64,000 nt of DNA, from positions 385,487-449,486 of the forward strand of contig NZ_JBFAHM010000008.1 in assembly GCF_040654195.1 (NCBI RefSeq), given 5' to 3'. Below, in pieces: positions 16,102 to 27,813 of the stretch; the stretch's first letter is position 1, and every line of letters begins with the position of its first letter. Both the position numbers and the translations under genes were made by a program. Source of the stretch: Hamadaea sp013361475. GTDB taxonomy: Bacteria > Actinomycetota > Actinomycetes > Mycobacteriales > Micromonosporaceae. A model generated the notes under the pieces. It was not told the DNA's origin. It worked only from the letters and a program-made list of their open reading frames with translations, and did no database searches.

Positions 16102-16129
16102 AAAAGGCCGCCCCTCGGGGCGGCTTTTT
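16102..16129. terminator. Intrinsic terminator between convergent nusB and bldD
   Basis: AAAAG, then GCCGCCCC, loop TC, GGGGCGGC, then TTTTT. An 8-bp G+C stem flanked by A-tract and T-tract gives a classical U-tailed terminator on both strands. Confidence 0.92.
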
Positions 16130-16140
16130 CACGACGGCGG

Positions 16141-16638
16141 TCAGCTGCCCGCGAAGAACGCCCGCGGATCGGGGACGAGGACGCCCAGCTCGGCGAGCCG
16201 GTCGGTGAACTCCGACGGCGACTTGTCGTACATGATGGCCAGCGCCCGCATGTCGTCCGCGCGGATCGACAGGATGCGGCCGTTGTAGTCGCCGCGCTGC
16301 TGCTGGATGGCTCGGGCGTACCGGGCGACGTAGCCCAGCTCCTCGTTCGAGGACTCGTAGAGCTTCTCGAGGTCCAGGACGATCTTGGTGGCGCGCTCCT
16401 CGCTCTGCTTCACCTCAGCACCGTCGGGGAGCAGCTCGGAGACCGGCACGCGGTAGAAATCGGCCAGCTCGGCCAGGCGCGAGACGGTCACCGCGCGGTC
16501 GCCGCGTTCGTAGGAGCCGACCACCACGGCCTTCCAGCGGCCGTTCGACTTCTCCTCCACGCCCTGCAGGGAGAGGCCCTGCTGAGTGCGGATCGAGCGC
16601 AGCCGGGCACCCAGTGACCTGGAGTATTCCGTCGACAT
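16141..16638 (-). CDS. bldD: Developmental master regulator BldD (c-di-GMP-responsive)
   Basis: A 165-residue transcription factor that in Streptomyces represses sporulation genes when dimerised by tetrameric c-di-GMP. Residues 1-75 form the XRE helix-turn-helix (LGARLRSIRTQQGLSLQGVEEKS, VVVGSYERGDRAVTVSRLAELADFY). Residues ~86-165 are the c-di-GMP-binding domain, with the RGD-X8-R motif at 115-126; the second half reads RADD (126-129) where Streptomyces has RQDD. ATG at 16638 with GGGAGGG upstream. A perfect BldD box overlaps its promoter, indicating autoregulation. It is divergent from the pyr operon. Confidence 0.95.
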   Translation of the reverse strand: MSTEYSRSLGARLRSIRTQQGLSLQGVEEKSNGRWKAVVVGSYERGDRAVTVSRLAELADFYRVPVSELLPDGAEVKQSEERATKIVLDLEKLYESSNEELGYVARYARAIQQQRGDYNGRILSIRADDMRALAIMYDKSPSEFTDRLAELGVLVPDPRAFFAGS

Positions 16639-16674
16639 TCAGACCCTCCCACAGTGCTGATCCACGAGTGATCG

Positions 16675-16687
16675 TTACGCAGCGTGA
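16675..16687. promoter_or_regulatory. BldD operator (autoregulatory box)
   Basis: TTACGCAGCGTGA fits the BldD consensus TNACNC(A/T)GNGTNA at every defined position. It covers the predicted bldD start point and touches the -10, 37 nt upstream of the start codon. Confidence 0.8.
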
Positions 16688-16715
16688 CGGTACGTCGGTT
16701 ACGCGCTGTGGTCAA
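16687..16715 (-). promoter_or_regulatory. bldD promoter
   Basis: On the minus strand TTGACC (16710-16715), a 17-nt spacer and TACCGT (16687-16692) form a good sigma-70-type promoter. The start point would be near 16680, inside the BldD box. Confidence 0.65.
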
Positions 16716-16797
16716 GTGCTGCTAGCCCACTTGTTGGTACGCCGATGGGCCGAACGGCCTCCCCGAGCCTGCCTGAACCGGCGGGACGACCCTCACA

Positions 16798-16826
16798 TTG
16801 GCTGCTCATAGCCGAGTTGATAGGGT
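16798..16826 (+). promoter_or_regulatory. pyr operon promoter
   Basis: TTGGCT (16798-16803), a 17-nt spacer and TAGGGT (16821-16826). Transcription would start near 16833, giving a leader of about 90 nt that contains the PyrR hairpin. Confidence 0.55.
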
Positions 16827-16888
16827 CGTCCCAGGCCTTGACGATCTCCGTGAGCGGAGTCGGAGAGGCGAAACCAGACACTCTTTAA

Positions 16889-16909
16889 TCCCGTCCCGTG
16901 AGGCGGGGA
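16889..16909 (+). promoter_or_regulatory. PyrR-binding RNA hairpin in the pyr leader
   Basis: The segment 16892-16905 reads CGTCCCGTGAGGCG and matches the PyrR binding-loop consensus ARUCCNGNGAGGYU throughout, except that the outermost pair is C-G. The stem extends (TCCCG with CGGGGA, one bulged G). It runs into the G-rich Shine-Dalgarno (GGGGAAGGGGG) of pyrR, so UMP-loaded PyrR would block ribosome access. PyrR-dependent translational repression of this type is known in mycobacteria. A weaker related sequence, AGTCGGAGAGGC, lies about 40 nt upstream. Confidence 0.75.
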
Positions 16910-16921
16910 AGGGGGTCCCTG

Positions 16922-17500
16922 TTGGCCTACAAAGTCATACTCTCAGAAGCGGACATTCACCGCGTTCTCGACAGAATCGCTCATCAGATCCTGGAGAAGA
17001 CCCAGGGTGCGAGCGATGTGGTCCTGCTCGGAGTGGCCACCCGCGGCGTACCGCTGGCGCACCGGCTCGCCGAGCGCATCAACGCCTTCGAGCAGGTGAA
17101 GCTGCCGGTCGGCACGCTCGACATCACGCTCTACCGCGACGACCTCGGGCGGCAGTCCACCCGGGCCGTCGGCCGCACCGAGCTGCCCAGCGGCGGCATC
17201 GACGGCAGCAAGGTGATCCTCGTCGACGACGTGCTCTACTCCGGGCGTACGGTGCGGGCGGCGCTCGACGCGATCAGTGATCTCGGCCGCCCGGCGGCGG
17301 TGCAATTGGCCGTCCTGGTCGACCGCGGCCACCGCCAGCTGCCGATCCGGGCCGACTACGTCGGCAAGAACATCCCGACCTCCCTCGCCGAGCAGGTCAA
17401 GGTGCTGCTCAGCGAGGTCGACGGCGTCGACGAGGTACGACTTGCCGGGGAAGCCTCGGCTGAGCCGCCAGAAGTGCAGTCAGTCGGGAGCCTGTCATGA
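16922..17500 (+). CDS. pyrR: Pyrimidine operon regulator / uracil phosphoribosyltransferase
   Basis: A 192-residue protein that binds pyr mRNA when UMP is high and also has uracil phosphoribosyltransferase activity. Family sequence starts at AYKVILSEADIHRVLDRIAHQILE; DITLYRDDL and the PRPP loop VILVDDVLYSGRTVRAALDAI are intact. The start is taken as the TTG at 16922, 6 nt after GGGGG. A GTG at 16898 is in frame but lies in the PyrR-binding loop with no ribosome site, so it was not chosen. ATGA overlap with pyrB. First gene of an eight-gene operon. Confidence 0.93.
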   Translation: MAYKVILSEADIHRVLDRIAHQILEKTQGASDVVLLGVATRGVPLAHRLAERINAFEQVKLPVGTLDITLYRDDLGRQSTRAVGRTELPSGGIDGSKVILVDDVLYSGRTVRAALDAISDLGRPAAVQLAVLVDRGHRQLPIRADYVGKNIPTSLAEQVKVLLSEVDGVDEVRLAGEASAEPPEVQSVGSLS

Positions 17501-18417
17501 TCAAGCATCTGCTCTCCGCGGCCGATCTGGACGCCGCGACGGCCACCCAGATCCACGACGTCGCCGCCGAGATGGCGACGGTCGCGGGTCGCGAGGTGAA
17601 GAAGCTGCCGACGCTGCGCGGGCGGACGGTGGTGAACCTCTTCTACGAGGACAGCACCCGGACCCGGACCTCCTTCGAGGTGGCCGCCAAGCGGCTGTCG
17701 GCCGACGTCGTGAACTTCTCGGCCAAGGGCTCCAGCGTCGAGAAGGGCGAGTCGCTCAAGGACACCGCCTGGACGCTGCAGGCCATGGGCGCCGACGCGG
17801 TGGTCATCCGGCATCCCGCCTCGGGTGCTCCGCACCGGCTCACGCATTGGGTGCACGGCAGCGTCCTCAACGCCGGCGACGGCACGCACGAGCACCCGAC
17901 GCAGGCGCTGCTCGACACGTACACGATGCGCTCGCGCATGGGCAAGGTCGAAGGGCTCAACGTCGCGATCGTCGGAGACGTCCTGCACAGCCGGGTCGCC
18001 CGGTCGAACGCGCTGCTGCTGCACACGCTCGGCGCGAAGGTGACCCTGGTCGGCCCGCCGACCCTCGTGCCGCCCGCGTTCGGCAGTCTCACTCCGAGCC
18101 TGGGCGTCAGCTACGACTTCGACTCGGTGCTGCCCCACGCCGATGTGGTGATGATGCTGCGGGTCCAGAAGGAGCGGATGAACGCGGCCTTCTTCCCGTC
18201 GTCGCAGGAGTACTACAAGCGCTACGGGCTCGACAGCGCGCGGCTGCGGCGGATGCCGGACCACGCGATCGTCATGCACCCCGGTCCGATGAACCGCGGC
18301 GTCGAGATCGCCCCCGAGGTGGCCGATTCGCCCCGCTCCACCATCGTCGAACAGGTCGCCAACGGCGTCTCCGTCCGGATGGCATGTCTCTACCTGCTTC
18401 TAGGAGCAGGTCGATGA
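17497..18417 (+). CDS. pyrB: Aspartate carbamoyltransferase catalytic subunit
   Basis: A 306-residue enzyme joining carbamoyl phosphate and aspartate, the committed step of UMP synthesis. It shows the carbamoyl-phosphate motif FYEDSTRTRTSFE, GESLKDTAWTL, HPASGAPHRL, GDGTHEHPTQALLDTYTM and VMHPGPMNRGVEI. No pyrI regulatory subunit is present. The TGA lies in the first copy of a tandem duplication that separates it from pyrC; this gap is unusual because nearly all other genes of the operon overlap. Confidence 0.96.
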   Translation: MIKHLLSAADLDAATATQIHDVAAEMATVAGREVKKLPTLRGRTVVNLFYEDSTRTRTSFEVAAKRLSADVVNFSAKGSSVEKGESLKDTAWTLQAMGADAVVIRHPASGAPHRLTHWVHGSVLNAGDGTHEHPTQALLDTYTMRSRMGKVEGLNVAIVGDVLHSRVARSNALLLHTLGAKVTLVGPPTLVPPAFGSLTPSLGVSYDFDSVLPHADVVMMLRVQKERMNAAFFPSSQEYYKRYGLDSARLRRMPDHAIVMHPGPMNRGVEIAPEVADSPRSTIVEQVANGVSVRMACLYLLLGAGR

Positions 18418-18468
18418 CTCAGTCTGCTCCTTGGAGCGCGTCGATGAAACTCAGTCTGCTCCTTGGAG
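18410..18468. repeat. Tandem duplication spanning the pyrB stop codon
   Basis: Copy 1 (18410-18436) reads GTCGATGACTCAGTCTG then CTCCTTGGAG. Copy 2 (18440-18468) is the same with two extra A after GATGA. pyrB stops in copy 1. Each copy follows a GGAGC sequence that can pair with its GCTCC, so a small hairpin has been duplicated too. Copy 2 carries the GGAGG ribosome site of pyrC. Confidence 0.9.
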
Positions 18469-18475
18469 GTCGTTC

Positions 18476-19765
18476 GTGAGCTACCTGATCCGCAACGTCA
18501 GCGTGCTGGGCGGGGCTCCCGTCGACCTGGTCGTCCGCGACGGCGTGATCGTCGACAGCGCGGACGGCACCGAAGAGGTCATGGATGGCACCGGGCTGAT
18601 CGCCCTGCCCGGCCTGGTCGACCTGCACACTCACCTGCGCGAGCCGGGCCGGGAGGACGCCGAGACCGTGCTGACCGGCTCCCGGGCCGCCGCGCTCGGC
18701 GGATTCACCGCGGTCTGCGCCATGGCCAACACCAACCCGGTCGCCGACACGGCCGGTGTCGTCGAGCAGGTCTGGCGGCTCGGCCGCGAGGCCGGGCTGG
18801 TCGACGTCCAGCCGATCGGCGCGGTCACCGTCGGCCTCGGCGGGGAGAAGCTCGCCGAACTCGGCGCGATGGCCGACTCCGCCGCCGCCGTCCGGATCTT
18901 CTCCGACGACGGCATGTGCGTGCACGACCCCCGCCTGATGCGCCGTGCGCTGGAATACGTCAAGGCGTTCGACGGGGTCATCGCGCAGCACGCCGAGGAG
19001 CCGCGGCTCACCCAGGGCGCGCAGATGCACGAGGGCGACGTCTCGACCCGCCTCGGGCTGACCGGCTGGCCGTCGGTCGCGGAGGAGGCGATCATCGCCC
19101 GCGACGTGCTGCTCGCTGCGCACACGGGTGCCCGCCTGCACGTCTGCCACGTCTCGACGGCAGGCAGCGTCGAGGTCATCCGCCAGGCCAAGGCGCGGGG
19201 CGTACGCGTCACCGCCGAGGTCACGCCGCATCACCTGCTGCTCACCGACGAGGCGGTCGGCGGGTCGATCGAGGGCACCGCCCCCTACGACCCCGTGTTC
19301 AAGGTGAACCCGCCGTTGCGTACCGCCGACGACGTCGAGGCGCTGCGGCGCGGGCTCGTCGACGGCACCATCGACGTCGTCGCCACCGACCACGCCCCGC
19401 ACGCCGCGCAGGACAAGGAATGCGAGTGGGCGTACGCGCGGCCGGGCATGCTCGGCCTGGAGACGGCGCTGCCGATCGTCCTGCACACGGTCGGCGACGC
19501 GCTGGGCTGGGACGGCATCGCCGACCGCATGTCGCGTACGCCGGCCCGCATCGCCGGGCTCGACGAGCACGGCCACGCTCCGGTCCCGGGTGCCCCGGCG
19601 ACCTTCACCCTCATCGATCCGCAGGCCCGGTTCACCGTCGATCCGGCCGCGCTCGCCAGCCTCAGCGCCAACACCCCGTACGCGGGGATGGAGTTGCCGG
19701 GCAAGGTGGTCGCGACCTTCCTGCGGGGTAAGCGCACCGCTCTCGACGGGAAGGCAGCGGCATGA
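18476..19765 (+). CDS. pyrC: Dihydroorotase
   Basis: A 429-residue zinc amidohydrolase cyclising carbamoyl aspartate. Metal ligands are seen in DLHTHLREPG, in HAEEPRL, in VCHVSTAGSVE and in ATDHAPHAAQDK; TPYAG-type substrate-loop residues occur near the end (NTPYAGMELPGKV). The start is the GTG at 18476 with GGAGG 7 nt upstream; an ATG at 18431 lies in the duplicated spacer and gives non-family residues. ATGA overlap with carA. Confidence 0.95.
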   Translation: MSYLIRNVSVLGGAPVDLVVRDGVIVDSADGTEEVMDGTGLIALPGLVDLHTHLREPGREDAETVLTGSRAAALGGFTAVCAMANTNPVADTAGVVEQVWRLGREAGLVDVQPIGAVTVGLGGEKLAELGAMADSAAAVRIFSDDGMCVHDPRLMRRALEYVKAFDGVIAQHAEEPRLTQGAQMHEGDVSTRLGLTGWPSVAEEAIIARDVLLAAHTGARLHVCHVSTAGSVEVIRQAKARGVRVTAEVTPHHLLLTDEAVGGSIEGTAPYDPVFKVNPPLRTADDVEALRRGLVDGTIDVVATDHAPHAAQDKECEWAYARPGMLGLETALPIVLHTVGDALGWDGIADRMSRTPARIAGLDEHGHAPVPGAPATFTLIDPQARFTVDPAALASLSANTPYAGMELPGKVVATFLRGKRTALDGKAAA

Positions 19766-20900
19766 GTGAAGCCATTCTGGTACTAGAGGACGGCCGGACC
19801 TTCCGTGGCGAGGCGTTCGGCGCCGTCGGGGAGACCTTCGGCGAGGCCGTCTTCAGCACGGCGATGACCGGCTATCAGGAGACGCTGACCGACCCGTCGT
19901 ACCACCGTCAGGTCGTCGTGCAGACCGCGCCGCACATCGGCAACACCGGGGTCAACGGCGAGGACGACGAGTCCGACCGCATCTGGGTCGCCGGATACGT
20001 GGTCCGCGACCCGTCGCGGGAGGCGTCGAACTGGCGCGCCACCGGCGAACTCGAGGATCGGCTGAAGGCCGAGGGGGTGGTCGGCATTGCCGGGATCGAC
20101 ACCCGGGCGCTGACGCGGCACCTGCGCGACCGCGGCGCGATGCGGGTCGGCGTGTCCAGTGTGGACCTCGACGCCGACTCGCTGCTGACGAAGGTCCGGA
20201 ACAGCCCGCAGATGGTCGGGGCGGATCTCTCCAGCGAAGTGACCACCCGACAGGCGTACACGGTGGACGCCGAAGGCGAGAAGCTCTTCACCGTCGCGGC
20301 CCTGGACCTGGGGATCAAGCGCAACGTGGCGCGGCGGCTGGCCGCGCGTGGAGTGACCACCCACATCCTGCCGGCGACCTCGTCGCTGGAGGACCTGCTG
20401 GCCGTGGCGCCGGACGCGGTGTTCTTCTCGCCGGGCCCCGGCGACCCGGCGACCGCCGACCATCCGGTGGCCCTGGCCCAGGAGGTCATGCGCCGCCGGA
20501 TTCCGCTGTTCGGGATCTGCTTCGGCAGCCAGATCCTCGGCCGCGCGCTCGGCTTCGGCACCTACAAGCTGGGCTACGGCCACCGGGGCGTCAACCAGCC
20601 GGTGATGGACCGCACCACCGGCAAGGTCGAGGTCACGAGCCACAATCACGGCTTCGCTGTGGACGCGCCGCTGGACAGGGTGGTGGACACCGAGTTCGGC
20701 CGGGTCGAGGTCTCCCATGTCTGCCTGAACGACAACGTGGTCGAGGGGCTGCGGGCGCTGGACGTGCCCGCCTTCACCGTCCAGTACCACCCCGAAGCGG
20801 CGGCCGGCACCCATGACGCCGACTACCTCTTCGACCGCTTCGCCGAACTTGTTCGGGGAACCGACAAGCTCAGCAAGCAGCTCATCGAGGGGACTCACTG

Positions 20901-20901
<1 letters not shown>
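19762..20901 (+). CDS. carA: Carbamoyl-phosphate synthase small subunit (glutaminase)
   Basis: A 379-residue class I glutamine amidotransferase that feeds ammonia to CarB. The N-terminal CPSase domain has FSTAMTGYQETLTDPSY; the C-terminal glutaminase has the nucleophile in FGICFGSQILGRALG and the His/Glu of the triad in QYHPEAAAG. It supplies carbamoyl phosphate to both the pyrimidine and the arginine pathway of this window. Its last base is shared with the first base of carB (TGATG). Confidence 0.96.
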
Positions 20902-24247
<3,346 letters not shown>

Positions 24248-24251
<4 letters not shown>

Positions 24252-25369
24252 GCTTCTTCGAGTCCTTCGTACGCCCGGCGCTGTTCCGGATCGGGGGAGG
24301 CGACGCCGAGGCGGCCCACGAGGCGACCCTGCACCGGCTGGCGGGGATGTCCGGGCGGCACCGGGTCCTGGAGTCCCTGCGCCGCCGGTACGCGGTGGCC
24401 GCCCCGACCAGAGTGTTCGGGGTGGACTTCCCCAACCCGGTCGGTCTGGCCGCCGGGATGGACAAGAACGGGATCGCCCTGGCCGCGTGGCCGGCACTGG
24501 GCTTCGGCTTCGTCGAGGTCGGCACGGTCACGGCGAAGGCGCAGCCGGGCAACGACAAGCCTCGGCTGTTCCGGGGTCAGGCCAGCGAGGCCGTGGTCAA
24601 CCGGATGGGGTTCAACAACGAGGGCGCGATGGCGCTGGCCGGGCGGCTGACGGCATTGCTGGGCGAGCCCGCCCGGCGGCCGAACGTCCCGGACACCCCG
24701 GCGACCCTCATCCGGACCCGTACGCCGGGCGACCTGCCCGCGATGGCCGGGCCGCTGGGGCTGCGCGCACCGCTGGGCATCAGCCTCGGCAAGTCGAAGA
24801 TCACGCCGCTGGCGGAGGCGGTCGACGACTACGTCTACAGCCTGCAGCTGCTCCGTCCGTACGCCGACTATCTGGCCGTCAACGTGTCCTCCCCGAACAC
24901 CCCGGGCCTGCGGGACCTGCAGGACAAGGGGCACCTGGACGAGTTGCTGGCCGCGCTGGTCCGGGAGGCGAAGGGCACCCCCGTGCTGGTGAAGATCGCG
25001 CCCGACCTGAGTGACACCGCGATCGGCGAGGTCCTGCAGGTCTGCGCGGATCGGGGAGTGGCCGGCCTGATCGCGACCAACACGACGCTGGGTCGGGACG
25101 GGCTCGCCGCGGCCGACGCCCAGCTGGCCGCGGAGGCGGGCGGGCTGTCCGGCCGCCCGCTGACCGAGCGCGCTCGCAAGGTCGTCTCCTTCGTGCACGC
25201 CGAGACCGGCGGCCGCCTGCCGATCATCGGGGTCGGGGGGATCATGTCGGCCGACGACGCGACCCGGCTCTTCGACGCCGGGGCCAGCCTCGTCCAGCTC
25301 TACACCGGATTCATCTTCCACGGCCCGGCCCTGGTCCGGGCGGTCGCAGCGGCGGCCCATGGACGCTGA
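24248..25369 (+). CDS. pyrD: Dihydroorotate dehydrogenase (quinone), class 2
   Basis: A 373-residue FMN enzyme oxidising dihydroorotate to orotate with quinones, peripheral to the inner membrane. The N-terminal helix FFESFVRPALFRIGGGDAEAAHEATL is the class 2 membrane-association segment. NPVGLAAGMDKNG, NRMGFNNEGA, NVSSPNTPGLRDLQ (catalytic Ser), TNTTLGRDG and IIGVGGIMSADDA follow. The GTG at 24248 overlaps the carB stop. It overlaps bioA by 11 nt. Confidence 0.95.
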
Positions 25370-26711
25370 GGCCCTGCTCCGGCTGGACCGGCAACACGTC
25401 TGGCATCCCTATGGGCCCCCGCCGGGCCAGCTCGCAGCGGCGGCAGCCGCTAGGACTGAGCCCGGCGGCATGACGCGGCCTGGGCGGATGGAGCCGCTCG
25501 TCGTGCGGTCGGCGTCGGGCGTACGCCTGACCCTGGACGACGGTCGCGAACTGGTCGACGGGATGTCGAGCTGGTGGGCCGCGATCCACGGCTACCGGCA
25601 CCCGGTGCTGGACGCCGCCCTGGCCGAGCAGGCGGGCCGGATGAGCCACGTGATGTTCGGCGGGCTCACCCACGAACCCGCCGTACGCCTGGCGCAGACC
25701 CTTGTCGAGATCACCCCGGCCGGGCTGGAGCACGTGTTCCTGGCCGACTCGGGTTCGGTCAGCGTCGAGGTCGGCATCAAGATGGCGCTGCAGTACTGGC
25801 GGTCGCTGGGCCGCCCAGCGAAGCGGCGCCTGCTGACCTGGCGCGGCGGCTACCACGGCGACACGTTCCACCCGATGAGCGTCTGCGACCCCGACGGCGG
25901 TATGCACAGCCTCTGGGGTGACGTCCTGCCCCGCCAGGTCTTCGCCGGCGTTCCGCCGCTGTCGTACGAGCAGTCCTACGTGGACGAGCTGACGGCGGCG
26001 CTCAAGGAGAACGCGGACGAGGTCGCCGCGATCATCGTCGAGCCCCTCGTCCAGGGGGCCGGGGGGATGCGGTGGCACCATCCGGCGTACCTGCGGGTGC
26101 TGCGGGAGCTGGCCGACGAGTTCGGCGTCCTGCTCATCTTCGACGAGATCGCCACCGGCTTCGGGCGTACCGGCCGGATGTTCGCCGCCGACCACGCCGG
26201 CGTGTCACCCGACATCATGTGCGTGGGCAAGGCGCTGACCGGCGGTTATCTGACGCTGGCCGCGGCGTTGTGCACCCCGGCGGTGGCCGAGGGGATCTCA
26301 CGGGGCGACGTGCCGGTGCTGGCGCACGGGCCGACCTTCATGGGCAATCCGCTCGCCTGCGCCGTCGCCAACGCTTCGCTCGACCTGCTGCTCGCGTCGG
26401 ACTGGCCGGGGCGGGTGGCGCACATCGAGGAGCGGCTCGGGGCGGGGCTGGCCGATGCCGCGGACCTGCCCGGGGTGCGTGACGTGCGGGTTCTCGGGGC
26501 CATCGGGGTGATCCAGCTGGATCACGAGGTTGCCCTGGGCCCGGCGACCGCGGCCGCCGTGAACCACGGGGTCTGGCTGCGCCCGTTCCGGGATCTGATC
26601 TACACCATGCCGCCCTACGTGACCTCCGACGCGGATCTCGCGCTGGTCACCGGGGCTATGCGGGCCGCCGCCACGGCGTCGCGCTCAGCATCCTCACAGC
26701 ATTCGTCCTGA
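25359..26711 (+). CDS. bioA: Adenosylmethionine-8-amino-7-oxononanoate aminotransferase
   Basis: A 450-residue PLP enzyme that converts KAPA to DAPA in biotin synthesis with SAM as amino donor. Family features are DRQHVWHPYG at the N-terminus, GMSSWWAAIHGYRHP, FLADSGSVSVEVGIKMALQYW, FDEIATGFGRTG and the PLP lysine in VGKALTGGYLTLAAAL. It overlaps pyrD and precedes pyrF by 36 nt, so it appears embedded in the pyrimidine operon. No other biotin gene is in the window. A different omega-transaminase role is possible but the BioA motifs argue against it. Confidence 0.9.
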   Translation: MDAEALLRLDRQHVWHPYGPPPGQLAAAAAARTEPGGMTRPGRMEPLVVRSASGVRLTLDDGRELVDGMSSWWAAIHGYRHPVLDAALAEQAGRMSHVMFGGLTHEPAVRLAQTLVEITPAGLEHVFLADSGSVSVEVGIKMALQYWRSLGRPAKRRLLTWRGGYHGDTFHPMSVCDPDGGMHSLWGDVLPRQVFAGVPPLSYEQSYVDELTAALKENADEVAAIIVEPLVQGAGGMRWHHPAYLRVLRELADEFGVLLIFDEIATGFGRTGRMFAADHAGVSPDIMCVGKALTGGYLTLAAALCTPAVAEGISRGDVPVLAHGPTFMGNPLACAVANASLDLLLASDWPGRVAHIEERLGAGLADAADLPGVRDVRVLGAIGVIQLDHEVALGPATAAAVNHGVWLRPFRDLIYTMPPYVTSDADLALVTGAMRAAATASRSASSQHSS

Positions 26712-26747
26712 TTTCGCCGCTACTTCTTCGTGATTCGGAGCGTGCCC

Positions 26748-27581
26748 ATGGAACCGTTCGGCAGTCGCCTGCACCAAGCCCTGGCCAAGCGCGGCCCGCT
26801 GTGTGTCGGCATCGATCCTCATGCTTCGCTGCTGGCGGCGTGGGGTTTGAGCGATGACGTCCACGGTGTCGAGCGGTTCAGCCGAACGGTGGTAGAGGCA
26901 TTGGCTGAACGGGTGGCCGTCTTTAAACCTCAGGCTGCTTTCTTCGAGCGATTCGGCTCGCGTGGCATGGCCATTCTTGAGTCAACTATCCGACAGTTGC
27001 GGGATGCCGGAGCCCTTGTCTTGCTGGACGTAAAACGCGGTGATATCGGCTCGACGATGGCCGCGTACGCCGACGCGTACCTCAACCCATCGAGTCCAAT
27101 CTATGTAGACGCGATCACGGTGAGCCCGTTCCTCGGCTTCGGATCGCTCCGTCCGGCGTTCGACTCGGCCGCCTTGCACGGTGGTGGGGTATTCGTCCTG
27201 GCCCTTACATCGAACCCCGAAGGATCGCAGGTCCAGCATGCCCGGACAGCCGATGGGCGGACGGTCGCGCAACTGCTACTGGATGAAATTGCCCAGCTCA
27301 ACGCGGGTGCCGAACCGCTGGGCAGCATCGGTGCGGTGGTCGGGGCGACGGTCGGGCGGACCGGGGAGGACCTGTCCCGGACCAACGGGCCGTTCCTCGT
27401 TCCGGGGCTCGGCGCGCAGGGCGGAGACCCCGCCGGACTCCGTGAGATCTTCGGCGACTCCATCGACGCCGTCCTTCCCTCCTACTCACGTGAGGTGCTC
27501 GCGGGCGGACCGACGGTGAGAGGGCTGATCGACGCTACTGAGCGGTCGCTCGATGCGTGCCGCCGCGCCCTGGGCGGGTGA
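26748..27581 (+). CDS. pyrF: Orotidine 5'-phosphate decarboxylase, type 2
   Basis: A 277-residue enzyme making UMP from OMP. The catalytic Asp-x-Lys-x-x-Asp is in LLDVKRGDIGSTM; the substrate loop VPGLGAQGGD is typical of the long actinobacterial type. The start is the ATG at 26748, with GGAG 7 nt upstream; an earlier ATG at 26730 has no ribosome site. Codon use from the start to about 27300 is markedly less G+C rich (for example CTT TAA-free runs such as TTT AAA CCT CAG) than the last third and than neighbouring genes, which hints at a recombined segment. Confidence 0.95.
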   Translation: MEPFGSRLHQALAKRGPLCVGIDPHASLLAAWGLSDDVHGVERFSRTVVEALAERVAVFKPQAAFFERFGSRGMAILESTIRQLRDAGALVLLDVKRGDIGSTMAAYADAYLNPSSPIYVDAITVSPFLGFGSLRPAFDSAALHGGGVFVLALTSNPEGSQVQHARTADGRTVAQLLLDEIAQLNAGAEPLGSIGAVVGATVGRTGEDLSRTNGPFLVPGLGAQGGDPAGLREIFGDSIDAVLPSYSREVLAGGPTVRGLIDATERSLDACRRALGG

Positions 27582-27631
27582 CCGAGGACGCCACTCACGG
27601 CGTAACCATTTTGTGATCATGCGTGGTGACG

Positions 27632-27660
27632 TTGCCGAAAGCGGCTCTGACCGCTAGTTT
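27632..27660 (+). promoter_or_regulatory. mihF promoter
   Basis: TTGCCG (27632-27637), a 17-nt spacer and TAGTTT (27655-27660) in the 232-nt gap after pyrF. Start point expected near 27667. It gives mihF its own transcript. Confidence 0.5.
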
Positions 27661-27684
27661 TCCCCGCGACTGGAAACCACAGGC

Positions 27685-27699
27685 GTCACCCTAGGTGAC
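27685..27699. promoter_or_regulatory. Inverted repeat in the mihF leader
   Basis: GTCACC-CTA-GGTGAC is a perfect 6-bp inverted repeat about 20 nt downstream of the predicted start point. It could be a repressor operator or an mRNA stem; no known regulator consensus is matched. The rest of 27582-27813 shows nothing else. Confidence 0.35.
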
Positions 27700-27813
27700 A
27701 CGTGGCCCAGGCACAGGCAAAACGTCGTCCGTCCCACCCGGGGCGGACGTGCAGACCAACGAACGAGCGGTGGGTCGACCCCTCGACCGCCGCGTGGGAC
27801 CTGAGGAGAACTG

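Noticed and set aside
16898..16921. GTG at 16898 as the pyrR start
   Set aside because: It lies inside the PyrR-binding loop, has no ribosome site and adds residues absent from the family. TTG at 16922 follows GGGGG and matches the family start.
26730..26747. Upstream ATG at 26730 as the pyrF start
   Set aside because: No Shine-Dalgarno; ATG at 26748 has GGAG at 7 nt and matches the family N-terminus.
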